Source: Streptomyces tendae | Lineage (GTDB): Bacteria; Actinomycetota; Actinomycetes; Streptomycetales; Streptomycetaceae | Direction: 5' to 3' | DNA length: 64,000 nt | NCBI RefSeq assembly: GCF_014650435.1 | Contig: NZ_BMUY01000014.1 | Coordinates: 1 to 64,000, forward strand | In this document: piece by piece, positions 41,144-50,221 of the stretch | Position numbering within the stretch: the first letter of the stretch is position 1 | Layout: each line of letters starts with the position of its first letter | The notes under the pieces: model-generated | Databases searched by the model: none | Told to the model about the DNA's origin: nothing | What the model saw: the letters and a program-made list of their open reading frames with translations, nothing else | Position numbers and translations under genes: made by a program

Positions 41144-42448
41144 TCAGCTGATGCGCACCGGATTCACCACGTCGGCCACCAGCACGAGCAGTGTGAAGCA
41201 GACGAAGACGCCCGCCACCACGTACGCCACCGGCATCAGCTTCGCCACGTCGAAGGGCCCCGGGTCGGGCCTGCGCAGCACCTTCGCTGCGCCGCGGCGC
41301 AGCGACTCCCACAGGGCGCCCGCGATGTGGCCGCCGTCGAGCGGCAGCAGCGGCAGCATGTTGAAGAGGAACAGGGAGAGGTTGAAGCCGGCCACCAGCA
41401 TGACGAACATGGCGAGCTGCTGGGTGGGCGGGATGTCGAGGGTGGCGATCTCGCCGCCGACGCGGGCGGCGCCGACGACGCCCATCGGGGAGTCGGCCTC
41501 GCGGGGTCCGTCGCCGAAGGCCGCGTCCCACAGTGCGGGGATCTTGGCGGGCAGCGCGGCGAGGGAGTCGACGGCGTCGCCGATCCGGTCGCCCATCCAG
41601 GTCACGGACTGGCCGAAGTCCTGTTTCACCACGCCGGTGGCGGCGCTGAAGCCGAGGAAGCCCGCGGTGACGTACTCGCCCTGGACGATCTGTCCGTTGG
41701 AGTCCTTCTTGGCGACCTTGTTGGTGGCGATGGTCGCGTGGAGGGTGATCTCCTCGCCCTTGCGCTCGACGACGACCGGCACGTCCTCGCCGGGGTTGGC
41801 GCGGATCAGGTCGGAGAGCCTGTCCCAGTCGTCGGTCCGTACGCCGTCGAAGGCGAGGATCTTGTCCCCGGCCCGCAGGCCCGCCGCCGCGGCCGGGGAG
41901 GCCGGGTCGGACTTGGCGCAGTCGTCGCGGTTCTCGCTCTGCGAGATGACGCACTTCGAGACGGAGCTGACGGTGGTGGTCTGCTGGGAGATGCCGAAGC
42001 CCATCAGCACCGTGAGGAAGAGCACCACTGCGAGGATCAGGTTCATGAACGGGCCGGCGAACATGACGATGACGCGCTTCCACGGCTTGCGCGTGTAGAA
42101 GAGGCGCTTGTCGTCACCGGGCTGCAGTTCCTCGAAGGCGGCCGAGCGGGCGTCCTCTATCATCCCGCGCCAGGGCGAGGTGGAGCGTGCCTCCATGCGG
42201 CCGTCGGGGCCGGGCGGGAACATGCCGATCATGCGGATGTAGCCGCCGAACGGGATGGCCTTGACCCCGTACTCGGTGTCGCCCTTCTTCTTCGAGAAGA
42301 GTGTCGGCCCGAAGCCCACCATGTACTGCGGCACCCGGATGCCGAACATCTTGGCCGTGGACAGGTGGCCCAGCTCGTGCCAGGCGATGGAGAACAGCAG
42401 GCCGACGGCGAAGAGGACTATGCCGAGGATGAACATCAGGGTCGTCAT
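41144..42448 (-). CDS. rseP: RseP/site-2 protease family zinc metalloprotease
   Basis: A 434-aa intramembrane metalloprotease. The zinc motif HELGH is at H24, E25 and H28 within the first membrane helix, and the second motif NMLPLLPLDGGH supplies the third ligand. A single PDZ domain lies between (about 190-290). Family members cut anti-sigma factors or signal-peptide remnants in the membrane; the target here is unknown. ATG at 42448 overlaps the dxr stop (ATGA). Confidence 0.93.
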   Translation of the reverse strand: MTTLMFILGIVLFAVGLLFSIAWHELGHLSTAKMFGIRVPQYMVGFGPTLFSKKKGDTEYGVKAIPFGGYIRMIGMFPPGPDGRMEARSTSPWRGMIEDARSAAFEELQPGDDKRLFYTRKPWKRVIVMFAGPFMNLILAVVLFLTVLMGFGISQQTTTVSSVSKCVISQSENRDDCAKSDPASPAAAAGLRAGDKILAFDGVRTDDWDRLSDLIRANPGEDVPVVVERKGEEITLHATIATNKVAKKDSNGQIVQGEYVTAGFLGFSAATGVVKQDFGQSVTWMGDRIGDAVDSLAALPAKIPALWDAAFGDGPREADSPMGVVGAARVGGEIATLDIPPTQQLAMFVMLVAGFNLSLFLFNMLPLLPLDGGHIAGALWESLRRGAAKVLRRPDPGPFDVAKLMPVAYVVAGVFVCFTLLVLVADVVNPVRIS

Positions 42449-43701
42449 GCACGGGCCTCCGCCGTCTGTGCCGCCAGTTGCCGGGCCCGGGCGCGTGCCC
42501 AGGTCTCCGCTTCGAGGACGTCCGCGACGGTGAGCGAGGTTCCCGTACGGGGGGTGCCGTGCTCCTCGACCACCCGCGTGACGGTCTCCATGATCCCGAG
42601 AAACGGCAGCGCGCCGGAGCGGAACGCCTCGACGCACTCCTCATTGGCGGCATTGAACACCGCCGGGGCCGTGCCCGCGAGCTGTCCGACGTGCCTGGCC
42701 AGGTTCACCGAGGGGAAAGCCTCGTTGTCGAGCGGGAAGAACTCCCAGGTCGAGGCCTTGCTCCAGTCGAAGGCGGGCGCGGCGTCGGGGACGCGTTCGG
42801 GCCAGCCGAGACCCACGGCGATGGGCCCGCCCATGTCGGGGGGCGTGGCGTGGGCCAGTGTCGATCCGTCCGTGTACTCAACCATCGAGTGGACATACGA
42901 CTGCGGGTGCACGACCACCTCAATGCGGTCGAAGGGAATGTCGTAGAGCAGGTGGGCCTCGATCACCTCCAGGCCCTTGTTGACGAGGGTCGCGGAGTTG
43001 ATCGTGATCACCGGGCCCATGGCCCAGGTGGGGTGGGCGAGCGCGTCCTCGACGGTGACGGCGGCCAGCTGGTCCCTGGTCCGGCCGCGGAACGGGCCGC
43101 CGGAGGCGGTGACGACCAGCTTGCGCACATCGGCACGGGTGCCGGCGGCCAGCGCCTGGAAGAGGGCGGCGTGCTCGGAGTCGACCGGGATGATCTGGCC
43201 CGGCTTGGCCAGCGCCTTGACCAGCGGGCCGCCGACGATGAGCGACTCCTTGTTGGCCAGCGCGAGGGTGCGGCCCGCCTCCAGGGCGGCCAGCGTGGGC
43301 GCGAGTCCGATGGAGCCGGTGATGCCGTTGAGCACGGTGTGGCAGTCGGACGCGGCGAGACGGGTGGCCGCCTCCGGTCCGGCGAGGATCTCCGGGAGCG
43401 GCTCGCCCGTGCCGTAGTGCGCGGTGAGCGCCTCCCGCAGCGCCGGTACGACGTCCTCACGGGCGACGGCGACGGTCCGCACCCTCAGCCGGTACGCCTG
43501 CTCGGCGAGGAGGGCGACCCGGCCGCCGTTGGCGGACAGGGCGGTGACCCGGAAGCGGTCCGGGTTACGCAGCACGAGGTCGATGGCCTGGGTCCCGATC
43601 GACCCGGTGGACCCGAGGATCACCACGTCCTTCGGGCCGTCGCCCGCCACCGGGTCGTAGACGAGGTGGGGGTCGGCGAGTGGGGCTGGACTGTCGCTCA
43701 T
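42445..43701 (-). CDS. dxr: 1-deoxy-D-xylulose 5-phosphate reductoisomerase
   Basis: A 418-aa NADPH-dependent enzyme of the MEP isoprenoid pathway. The nucleotide-binding motif GSTGSIGTQ is at about 30-38, and the substrate and metal region VDSEHAALFQAL and GGPFRG are present. It is translationally coupled to the downstream protease gene, and ispG follows one gene later, which gives a small isoprenoid cluster. Confidence 0.96.
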   Translation of the reverse strand: MSDSPAPLADPHLVYDPVAGDGPKDVVILGSTGSIGTQAIDLVLRNPDRFRVTALSANGGRVALLAEQAYRLRVRTVAVAREDVVPALREALTAHYGTGEPLPEILAGPEAATRLAASDCHTVLNGITGSIGLAPTLAALEAGRTLALANKESLIVGGPLVKALAKPGQIIPVDSEHAALFQALAAGTRADVRKLVVTASGGPFRGRTRDQLAAVTVEDALAHPTWAMGPVITINSATLVNKGLEVIEAHLLYDIPFDRIEVVVHPQSYVHSMVEYTDGSTLAHATPPDMGGPIAVGLGWPERVPDAAPAFDWSKASTWEFFPLDNEAFPSVNLARHVGQLAGTAPAVFNAANEECVEAFRSGALPFLGIMETVTRVVEEHGTPRTGTSLTVADVLEAETWARARARQLAAQTAEARA

Positions 43702-43827
43702 CCCCCCATTGTGTCCGTAACGGCCCTCCGGAAGGACAGCGCGTCCCTCGGTCGGGTGTCGCGGGCCCGCGCGGGAGATCGCCGAGGCGTCTCTCCCGTG
43801 CGGGTTCCGTCCGGCCGGGGCCCCGGG

Positions 43828-45819
43828 TCAGCCGATGGCGCGGCGGACGTTTTCCCTCGTGCCGGCGCCCGGTGTCGCGTCCGCGATCCAAGGGCCGTCG
43901 CCCGACGGGTCGACGACGCCCTGCTCCAGCCACTCGTACGCGCCGCCCAGTACGCCCTTGACGACCTTGCGGTCCAGGTCGTCGGTGTTGCTCCACAGGC
44001 GGCCGAAGAGTTCCTCGACGCGGATGCGGGACTGGCGGCAGAAGGCGTCGGCGAGCTGGTATGCCTCGCGGCCGTGCTCGTCCCTGGTGCGCAGGTGCTC
44101 GGCGCGGACGCAGGCGGCGCTCATCGCGAACAGCTCCGCGCCGATGTCGACGATCCGGCCCAGGAAGCCCTGCTTGGTCTCCATCCGGCCCTGCCAGCGG
44201 GACATGGCGTAGAAGGTGGAGCGGGCGAGCTTGCGGGCGGTGCGTTCGACGTAGCGCAGGTGGCCGGAGAGGTCGGGGTGGCCGGAAGGGTGGAAGTCCC
44301 CGTACGAGCGCGGGAGTTGGCCGGGGCCCGCGACGAGCTTCGGCAGCCACTTGGCGTAGAAGACGCCGGCCTGCGCGCCCGCCCGCGCCTTGTCGGAGAG
44401 GGTCTTGTCGGGGTCGATCAGGTCGCCGGCGACCGAGAGGTGGGCGTCGACGGCCTCGCGCGCGATCAGCAGGTGCATGATCTCGGTGGAGCCCTCGAAG
44501 ATGCGGTTGATGCGCAGGTCCCGCAGGAGTTGTTCGGCGGGGACCGCGCGCTCGCCGCGTGCTTCGAGGGAGGCCGCGGTCTCGAAGCCCCGGCCGCCGC
44601 GGATCTGGACCAGTTCGTCGGCCATCAGGCAGGCCATCTCGGAGCCGTAGAGCTTGGCGAGGGCGGCTTCGATGCGGATGTCGTTGCGGTCCTCGTCGGC
44701 CATCTGGGAGGAGAGGTCCAGGACGGCCTCCAGCGCGAAGGTCGTCGCCGCGATGAAGGAGATCTTGGAGCCGACCGCCTCGTGCAGCGCGACCGGCTTG
44801 CCCCACTGCTCGCGCACCGCCGACCACTCGCGGGCGATCTTCAGGCACCACTTGCCGGCGCCGACGCACATGGCGGGCAGCGAGAGGCGGCCGGTGTTGA
44901 GAGTGGTGAGCGCGATCTTGAGGCCGGAGCCCTCCGGACCGATGCGGTTGGCGGCGGGCACCCGGACCCGGTGGAAGCGGGTGACGCCGTTCTCCAGGCC
45001 GCGCAGGCCCATGAAGGCGTTGCGGTTCTCGACCGTGATGCCTTCGGAGGCCGCCTCGACGACGAAGGCGGTGATGCCTCCCCTGCCGTCCTTGCCGTCC
45101 TTGCCGTCCTGGCCTTCCCTGCCTTCCGCGCCCTTCTGCGGCTTCGGGACGCGGGCCATGACGACGAGCAGGTCGGCGACGACGCCGTTGGTGGTCCAGA
45201 GTTTCACGCCGTCGAGGACGTAGTCGTCGCCGTCCCGGACGGCCGTGGTGGCCAGCCGCGCAGGGTCGGAGCCGACGTCCGGCTCGGTGAGCAGGAAGGC
45301 CGAGATGTCGGTACGGGCGCAGCGCGGCAGGAACGTGTCCTTCTGCTCCTGGGTGCCGAACATCTTCAGCGGCTGCGGCACCCCGATCGACTGGTGCGCG
45401 GAGAGCAGCGCGCCGATCGCCGGGTTCGCGGAGCCGACCAGGGCGAGGGCCTTGTTGTAGTAGACCTGGGTCAGGCCGAGGCCGCCGTACTTGGTGTCGA
45501 TCTTCATGCCGAAGGCGCCCAGCTCCTTCAGCCCGGTGATCACGTCGTCGGGGATCCGCGCGTCGCGCTCGATCACCGCTCCGTCGATCTTCGTCTCGCA
45601 GAAGTCGCGGAGCTTGGCGAGGAACTCCTCGCCCCGCTGGACGTCCTCGTCGGCCGGGAGCGGGTGGGGGTGGAGGAGGTCGAGGCGGAAGCGGCCGAGG
45701 AACAGCTCCTTGGCGAAGCTGGGCTTGCGCCAGTCCTGTTCCCGGGCCGACTCCGCGACCTGGCGGGCCTCACGTTCGGTGACGGTGGGACGGGAGGAGG
45801 GGGTGGATGGTGCGGACAT
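43828..45819 (-). CDS. Large acyl-CoA dehydrogenase family protein
   Basis: A 663-aa flavoprotein of the acyl-CoA dehydrogenase superfamily, longer than the usual 380-400 aa because of a C-terminal extension. FLLTEPDVGSDPARLATTA binds flavin, and RDLRINRIFEGSTEIMHLLIA is the second signature. A hydrophilic insert (KGAEGREGQDGKDGKDGRGG) built on DNA repeats interrupts a strand. The ATG at 45819 has GAGGTGAG upstream and is preferred to an in-frame GTG at 45828. Likely fatty-acid or branched-chain acyl-CoA oxidation; the substrate is unknown. It is divergent from the LacI-type gene. Confidence 0.88.
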   Translation of the reverse strand: MSAPSTPSSRPTVTEREARQVAESAREQDWRKPSFAKELFLGRFRLDLLHPHPLPADEDVQRGEEFLAKLRDFCETKIDGAVIERDARIPDDVITGLKELGAFGMKIDTKYGGLGLTQVYYNKALALVGSANPAIGALLSAHQSIGVPQPLKMFGTQEQKDTFLPRCARTDISAFLLTEPDVGSDPARLATTAVRDGDDYVLDGVKLWTTNGVVADLLVVMARVPKPQKGAEGREGQDGKDGKDGRGGITAFVVEAASEGITVENRNAFMGLRGLENGVTRFHRVRVPAANRIGPEGSGLKIALTTLNTGRLSLPAMCVGAGKWCLKIAREWSAVREQWGKPVALHEAVGSKISFIAATTFALEAVLDLSSQMADEDRNDIRIEAALAKLYGSEMACLMADELVQIRGGRGFETAASLEARGERAVPAEQLLRDLRINRIFEGSTEIMHLLIAREAVDAHLSVAGDLIDPDKTLSDKARAGAQAGVFYAKWLPKLVAGPGQLPRSYGDFHPSGHPDLSGHLRYVERTARKLARSTFYAMSRWQGRMETKQGFLGRIVDIGAELFAMSAACVRAEHLRTRDEHGREAYQLADAFCRQSRIRVEELFGRLWSNTDDLDRKVVKGVLGGAYEWLEQGVVDPSGDGPWIADATPGAGTRENVRRAIG
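45083..45127. repeat. Short 9-base tandem repeat inside the acyl-CoA dehydrogenase gene
   Basis: CTGCCGTC/CTTGCCGTC-type units repeat four to five times with decay and encode the Gly/Asp/Lys-rich insert of the dehydrogenase. Confidence 0.65.
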
Positions 45820-46013
45820 GGGGCTCACCTCGCCACGAATCGCCCTGCACGAACTTGCGGACGTACGTCACTAGTCGGTGCTACTCGATCGTATGTACCC
45901 GATCCCGGGCACCCCAGCCACCCTTCGTGCGGCCGTTCGGCGGATACTGCGGGGGGAGGGCCGGCGGGGCACATGCGGAAGACCTCGGAGAGGCACGCGT
46001 GGGAAGACACGGC

Positions 46014-46031
46014 TGTCGAAGCGCTTCGACA
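46014..46031. promoter_or_regulatory. LacI-type operator O1 (perfect 18-bp palindrome)
   Basis: TGTCGAAGCGCTTCGACA is a perfect palindrome with the central CG typical of LacI-family operators. It lies about 105 bases upstream of the regulator gene and about 195 bases upstream of the divergent acyl-CoA dehydrogenase gene. The same core recurs at 46103, 56019 and 56128. Confidence 0.85.
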
Positions 46032-46102
46032 GGCTATGGACACCCATCCGCACTGCGGCTACTGTCGAACCACCCTCGCCCGCCCTTGTTCACACCCCGC
46101 GC

Positions 46103-46119
46103 TGTCGAAGCGCTTCACA
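46103..46119. promoter_or_regulatory. LacI-type operator O2 (imperfect)
   Basis: TGTCGAAGCGCTTCACA shares the 10-bp core GAAGCGCTTC with O1 and lies 17 bases before the regulator start codon, which suggests autorepression. Confidence 0.78.
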
Positions 46120-46135
46120 TGACTTGGAGAGCTGG

Positions 46136-47149
46136 ATGGTCACCCTCGCCGAGGTCGCCCAGCACGCCGGAGTCTCGGCGAGCACGGTGAGCTATGTCCT
46201 CAGCGGCAAGCGGTCCATCTCCACCACCACCCGGCAGCGGGTCGAGGAGAGCATCCGGAAGCTCGGCTACCACCCGAACGCCGGCGCCCGCGCCCTGGCC
46301 AGCAGCAGGTCGAACATCATCGCCCTCATGATCCCACTGCGCACCGACATGTACGTGCCGGTGATGATGGAGATCGCCATCGCGGTCGCGGCGGGCGCGC
46401 GCACCCACGGGTACGACATCCTGCTGCTCACCGGCGAGGAGGGCCCCGACGCGGTGCGCCGCGTCACCGGCAGCGGACTCGCCGACGCGATGATCCTGAT
46501 GGACGTCGAACTCGACGACGAGCGGCTCCCCCTGCTGCGCGACACCCACCAGCCGTCCGTCCTCATCGGGCTCCCCGCCGACACCGAGGGCCTCACCTGC
46601 GTCGACTTGGACTTCCGGGCGACCGGCGCGCTGTGCGTGGAGCACCTGGCACAGCTGGGCCACCGCGACATCGCGGTCATCGGCGAGGCGGCCGCCGTCT
46701 ACGAGCGGCACACCGGTTTCGCCGAGCGCACCCTCGACGGTCTGCGCACCCGCGCACGGGAGCTGGGACTGCGGCTGCTGCACCGGCCCTGCGAGGGCGG
46801 GTACGACGCGATGGCCGCGACACTGGCCCGCGTCTTCGACGAACGGCCGGACACCACGGGGTTCGTCGTCCAGAACGAGGCAGCCGTCGAGCCGCTGCTC
46901 GCCCTGCTGCGCCAGCAGGGCCGGGCCGTGCCGGAGGACGTGTCGGTGGTCGCGGTCTGCCCCGAGCAGGTCGCCACCCAGGCATCGGTGCGGCTCACCT
47001 CGGTCGCGGTGCCCGCGCAGGAGATGGGGCGGCGGGCCGTGGAACAGCTGGTCGCCAAGCTCGACGGCCGGGGCAGCGACGAGGTCGTGCTGCTCTCGCC
47101 GGAGCTGACCGTCCGGGCCAGCTCGGGACCGGCGCCCGTCGCGCCCTAG
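46136..47149 (+). CDS. LacI family transcriptional regulator
   Basis: A 337-aa repressor. The helix-turn-helix is TLAEVAQHAGVSASTVSYVLSGK (about 3-25) with the hinge GYHPNAGARALASSRS, followed by a periplasmic-binding-protein-like sensor domain. The start is the ATG at 46136, preceded by GGAGAGCTGG; the upstream frame overlaps operators O1 and O2. It is convergent with the glycoside hydrolase operon. The four matching palindromes around it and the GH operon indicate it is the local regulator. The effector is probably a sugar from the imported glycan. Confidence 0.94.
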   Translation: MVTLAEVAQHAGVSASTVSYVLSGKRSISTTTRQRVEESIRKLGYHPNAGARALASSRSNIIALMIPLRTDMYVPVMMEIAIAVAAGARTHGYDILLLTGEEGPDAVRRVTGSGLADAMILMDVELDDERLPLLRDTHQPSVLIGLPADTEGLTCVDLDFRATGALCVEHLAQLGHRDIAVIGEAAAVYERHTGFAERTLDGLRTRARELGLRLLHRPCEGGYDAMAATLARVFDERPDTTGFVVQNEAAVEPLLALLRQQGRAVPEDVSVVAVCPEQVATQASVRLTSVAVPAQEMGRRAVEQLVAKLDGRGSDEVVLLSPELTVRASSGPAPVAP

Positions 47150-47177
47150 GGGTGTCGTTCGCAGAGCGCAGAGCGGG

Positions 47178-47203
47178 GGGGGCCGGTCCCGGGACCGGCC
47201 CCC
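47178..47203. terminator. Terminator between the LacI-type gene and the GH12 gene
   Basis: A 26-base perfect palindrome, centred between 47190 and 47191, that would fold with a small loop. It sits between two convergent genes and can stop transcription from both. Confidence 0.75.
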
Positions 47204-47228
47204 GCGCCGTGGCGTGCGGGTGCCGGGG

Positions 47229-47957
47229 TCAGCCGCCGCTGACCGTCAGGTTGTTGGTGCGGAAGTCCAGGCCGCCCGCGGACGAGGTGATCTCGTAGCC
47301 GAACTGCACGTCGCCGATGGTCTCGTTGCCCATCCAGCCCTTGGTGTCCTTGATCCACTTCAGGATCGGGAGGATGTTCACCGTGCCGGAGTTCGAGTCC
47401 GAGGTGCGCAGGAACGAGTAGACCTCGTTGGCGCCGTTGTTCCCCTTGTAGACGTTCCAGGTGTGGCCGCCGAGGCTGACGGTCCCCTGCGAGGTGCCGA
47501 GGGGGCCGACGGCGCCGTTCTGGTTGACCCAGAGCATGATCTCGTGGTCGTAGTCCGTGTCCCAGATGTCGTACGAGGTGTTGTACGCGCCGGAGGACGG
47601 GACCGTGACGTTGTAGCTGCTGGTGAGCGAACCGAGCGAGGCGATCGGCTTGTTGATCACCTTCTTGGCGTTCGGGTAGGACTTGATGCCGCCGGTGTTG
47701 GGGTGGTCCGCCCAGACGCCCCAGTTGGTCCCGGAGTTGGCCCAGACGCACTGGCTTCCGGCGCCGGAACCCCAGATGTTGTTGTAGAGGGTGTAGCCGT
47801 CCAGGGTGGTGTTGCCCCACTGGTCGCAGGAGTTCCAGACGGCGGCCTGGGCGGGGGCGGAGGCGAGGCCGACGGTGGCGCCGAGCGCGAGGGCCGGGGC
47901 GAGGAGCGCGGTCAGGGTTCGGGCGCGGGTGCGGGTGGGGCGCGTGCGTGGTGCCAT
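47229..47957 (-). CDS. Secreted GH12 endo-beta-glucanase/xyloglucanase
   Basis: A 242-aa secreted enzyme with a Sec signal peptide (cleavage after APAQA, residue 38) and a single GH12 catalytic domain with no binding module. The nucleophile glutamate is E139 in DHEIMLW and the acid/base is E222 in FGYEITS. GH12 members cut beta-1,4-glucan or xyloglucan backbones outside the cell. The ATG at 47957 has GGAAGG eight bases upstream. It is the last gene of the operon, 38 bases after GH95, and ends at a palindromic terminator. Confidence 0.92.
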   Translation of the reverse strand: MAPRTRPTRTRARTLTALLAPALALGATVGLASAPAQAAVWNSCDQWGNTTLDGYTLYNNIWGSGAGSQCVWANSGTNWGVWADHPNTGGIKSYPNAKKVINKPIASLGSLTSSYNVTVPSSGAYNTSYDIWDTDYDHEIMLWVNQNGAVGPLGTSQGTVSLGGHTWNVYKGNNGANEVYSFLRTSDSNSGTVNILPILKWIKDTKGWMGNETIGDVQFGYEITSSAGGLDFRTNNLTVSGG

Positions 47958-47995
47958 GGCGTTTCCTTCCATGGGTGGGGGGACGTGCGCTGGTG

Positions 47996-50221
47996 CTACC
48001 GCGCCTTCACGTTGATGACGCGGTCCTCCCCGGCGGCGAGGTCGAGCGGTTCGGCTCCGGAGGGGGTCCTGAGTTCGACGCGGCGGGTGCGCTCCGGGCG
48101 CAGGCGGGCACTCGCGCGGCCGTCTGCCGTCCAGGTGAGGTCGAGTGAGGCGCCGAAGCGGGTCCGTACGCCCCTGAGTTCGCCCTGCGGGCAGGAGGCG
48201 GGGAGGGCGGGCAGCAGGACCAGTCGGTCGGGGGTGGACTGTACGAGCATCTCGACGAGCACGGCGGGCAGGGCGTGCGCGGCGTCCGCGTTGTAGACGT
48301 CGCGGTGGGGGTAGTGCGCGCTCATCAGCGACGCGTGGAAGTAGTCGCCGCCGAGCACCTGGTCCAGCGCGTGGGCGACCCCGGACCCGTCCCGGAGGCG
48401 GGCGGCCACCAGGGCGTGGTGGAGGTGGCCGTGCGCGGAGTCGTTCTCGGCGCCGCGCAGGGCGAGGGCGCGACGGGCGGCCTCGGCGAGGTCGGGGGTG
48501 TCGTACGGGTTGATCTCCTCCAGCGGCCAGACGCCGTAGAGGTGGCTGAGGTGGCGGTGGTCGTAGGTGTCCGCCAGGCCGGGCCACGCCCATTCCGCGA
48601 GGGCGCCGTCGGCGTTGACCCGGTGCGCGGGGAGGCGCTCGGCGAGGGCGCGCCAGCGGTCGGCGTGCTCGGGGTGGTGGTCGGCGGCGGTGCGCAGGGC
48701 GTGCCGGGCGGCGGAGAGGTCCATCGCCGCGTTCAGGGTGCCCCAGCTCGCGCCCGCGGGACGGTTCTCGGGCGAGTAGGAGGGGACGACGACCAGGTGG
48801 CCGCCGTCGTCGGTGCGCTGGAGGAAGTCCTCGTAGAACAGGGCGACTTCGGCCAGGGCGGCGGCGGTGCGCGGGTCGGGGGTGCCGTGGGTCTCGTCGT
48901 GGTCGAGGAGCGGTTTGAGCAGCCAGTCGGCGCCCGCGGTCCACAGGTGCAGGGGGTACTCACGGCTGAAGTGGTACGTGTGGCCGCACTCGCCGTCGGT
49001 GTGGGAGGGCGCGACCACGCCGCGGGCGCCGAAGATCTCGCGGGCGTTGTCCCGCCAGTCCGGGAGCTGGCGGTGGACCAGCGCGGCGTGGGCCTCGGTG
49101 ACCTCGGGGAGGGCGGCGGCCGCGGCGGAGGCGGTCTGGAGGTTGAGGTTGGCGTTGGTGGTGAAGGCGCCGGACCAGGCGGTGTTCCAGTCGCCGGTCC
49201 ACAGGCCGGTGAGGCGGGGCGGGAGCAGGCCGCTCGCCGAGAGCAGGTGGTAGCGGCCGGCGGCGAAGAGCCGTTCCAGCAGGGCGGGGCCGCCCGCCCC
49301 GGCGAGCAGTGCCGAGCCCGGCAGTGCGCGTTCGGCGGGATCGGCGGCGAGGTCGAGGGTGACGCGGTCGTAGGCGGTGCGGTGCCGGGCCAGGTGCCGG
49401 GCGAGGAGGTCGTCGTACGAGGCCGGGTACGGGGCGCCGTCAAGCAGGTCGCGCAGGGCGCGGCTCTCGGCGACCGTGTCCAGCTCGCCGGTGTGGCGGT
49501 GGACCCGGGTCATCAGCAGCACCTCGGTGGCGCCCTCGACGAGGACGCCCGGCGGTACGAGCTTCACGGTGCCGCCGGTGACGGCGGCGAGGGTGACGCC
49601 GGTGTAGGCGAGGTCGCTGCCGGGATAGCGGGCGCGCAGGGTGAGCAGGGCTCCCTCGGGGGTGAGGACGGCCCCGTGGCCGATGCGGAGCCCGGCGGGG
49701 GCGCCGGGGAGACGCGGGTCGAGGGACAGGTCGAGGGTGAGGTGCGGGGCGGTGACGTGCTGGACGATCACGTCGTCGGCGCGGGAGACGAAGACACGGC
49801 TGGTCCAGCCGGCGCGGGTGGCCGTGGTCTCGCCGGTGGTGAAGTCGACGGCGCGGCGGTAGGGGGCGCGGGTGTCGTGGGTGTCGCCCTCCGGCGGTCG
49901 GTTCAGGCGCAGTTGGAAGGCCGGGTGGAAGGGGCGTACCCATTGCAGCGGGCGGCCGTCGGTGAAGTCCTCGGCGGCGGCGGTGTCGCCGGCCAGCAGG
50001 CGGTCCTGGAGGGCGGGGAGTGCGGCGGCGAGCGCGGGCGGGCGGCGCCGGCCGTCGTCGCCGCCGGGACGGACCAGGGTGTGGTGGGTGACGATCACCC
50101 GGTCGGTGTCCGGATCGCCGAACACGAGGGCGCCGTGGTGGCCGTTGCCGCTCAGGAAGGCGTCCTCCCAGCGGGCGGCGGGCTCCGGCTCCCAGGTGCC
50201 GTGCACGGGCGTGCCACTCAT
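47996..50221 (-). CDS. GH95 alpha-L-fucosidase family enzyme
   Basis: A 741-aa cytoplasmic enzyme with no signal peptide. The family NxN motif occurs in TTNANLNLQ (N356, N358), and PSYSPENRP, DHRHLSHLYGVWPLEEINP and YNADAAHALP are conserved GH95 blocks. GH95 enzymes are inverting alpha-1,2-L-fucosidases or alpha-L-galactosidases. The ATG at 50221 overlaps the GH42 stop (ATGA). With GH12, GH42 and GH3 it fits removal of fucose from xyloglucan side chains. Confidence 0.9.
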   Translation of the reverse strand: MSGTPVHGTWEPEPAARWEDAFLSGNGHHGALVFGDPDTDRVIVTHHTLVRPGGDDGRRRPPALAAALPALQDRLLAGDTAAAEDFTDGRPLQWVRPFHPAFQLRLNRPPEGDTHDTRAPYRRAVDFTTGETTATRAGWTSRVFVSRADDVIVQHVTAPHLTLDLSLDPRLPGAPAGLRIGHGAVLTPEGALLTLRARYPGSDLAYTGVTLAAVTGGTVKLVPPGVLVEGATEVLLMTRVHRHTGELDTVAESRALRDLLDGAPYPASYDDLLARHLARHRTAYDRVTLDLAADPAERALPGSALLAGAGGPALLERLFAAGRYHLLSASGLLPPRLTGLWTGDWNTAWSGAFTTNANLNLQTASAAAAALPEVTEAHAALVHRQLPDWRDNAREIFGARGVVAPSHTDGECGHTYHFSREYPLHLWTAGADWLLKPLLDHDETHGTPDPRTAAALAEVALFYEDFLQRTDDGGHLVVVPSYSPENRPAGASWGTLNAAMDLSAARHALRTAADHHPEHADRWRALAERLPAHRVNADGALAEWAWPGLADTYDHRHLSHLYGVWPLEEINPYDTPDLAEAARRALALRGAENDSAHGHLHHALVAARLRDGSGVAHALDQVLGGDYFHASLMSAHYPHRDVYNADAAHALPAVLVEMLVQSTPDRLVLLPALPASCPQGELRGVRTRFGASLDLTWTADGRASARLRPERTRRVELRTPSGAEPLDLAAGEDRVINVKAR

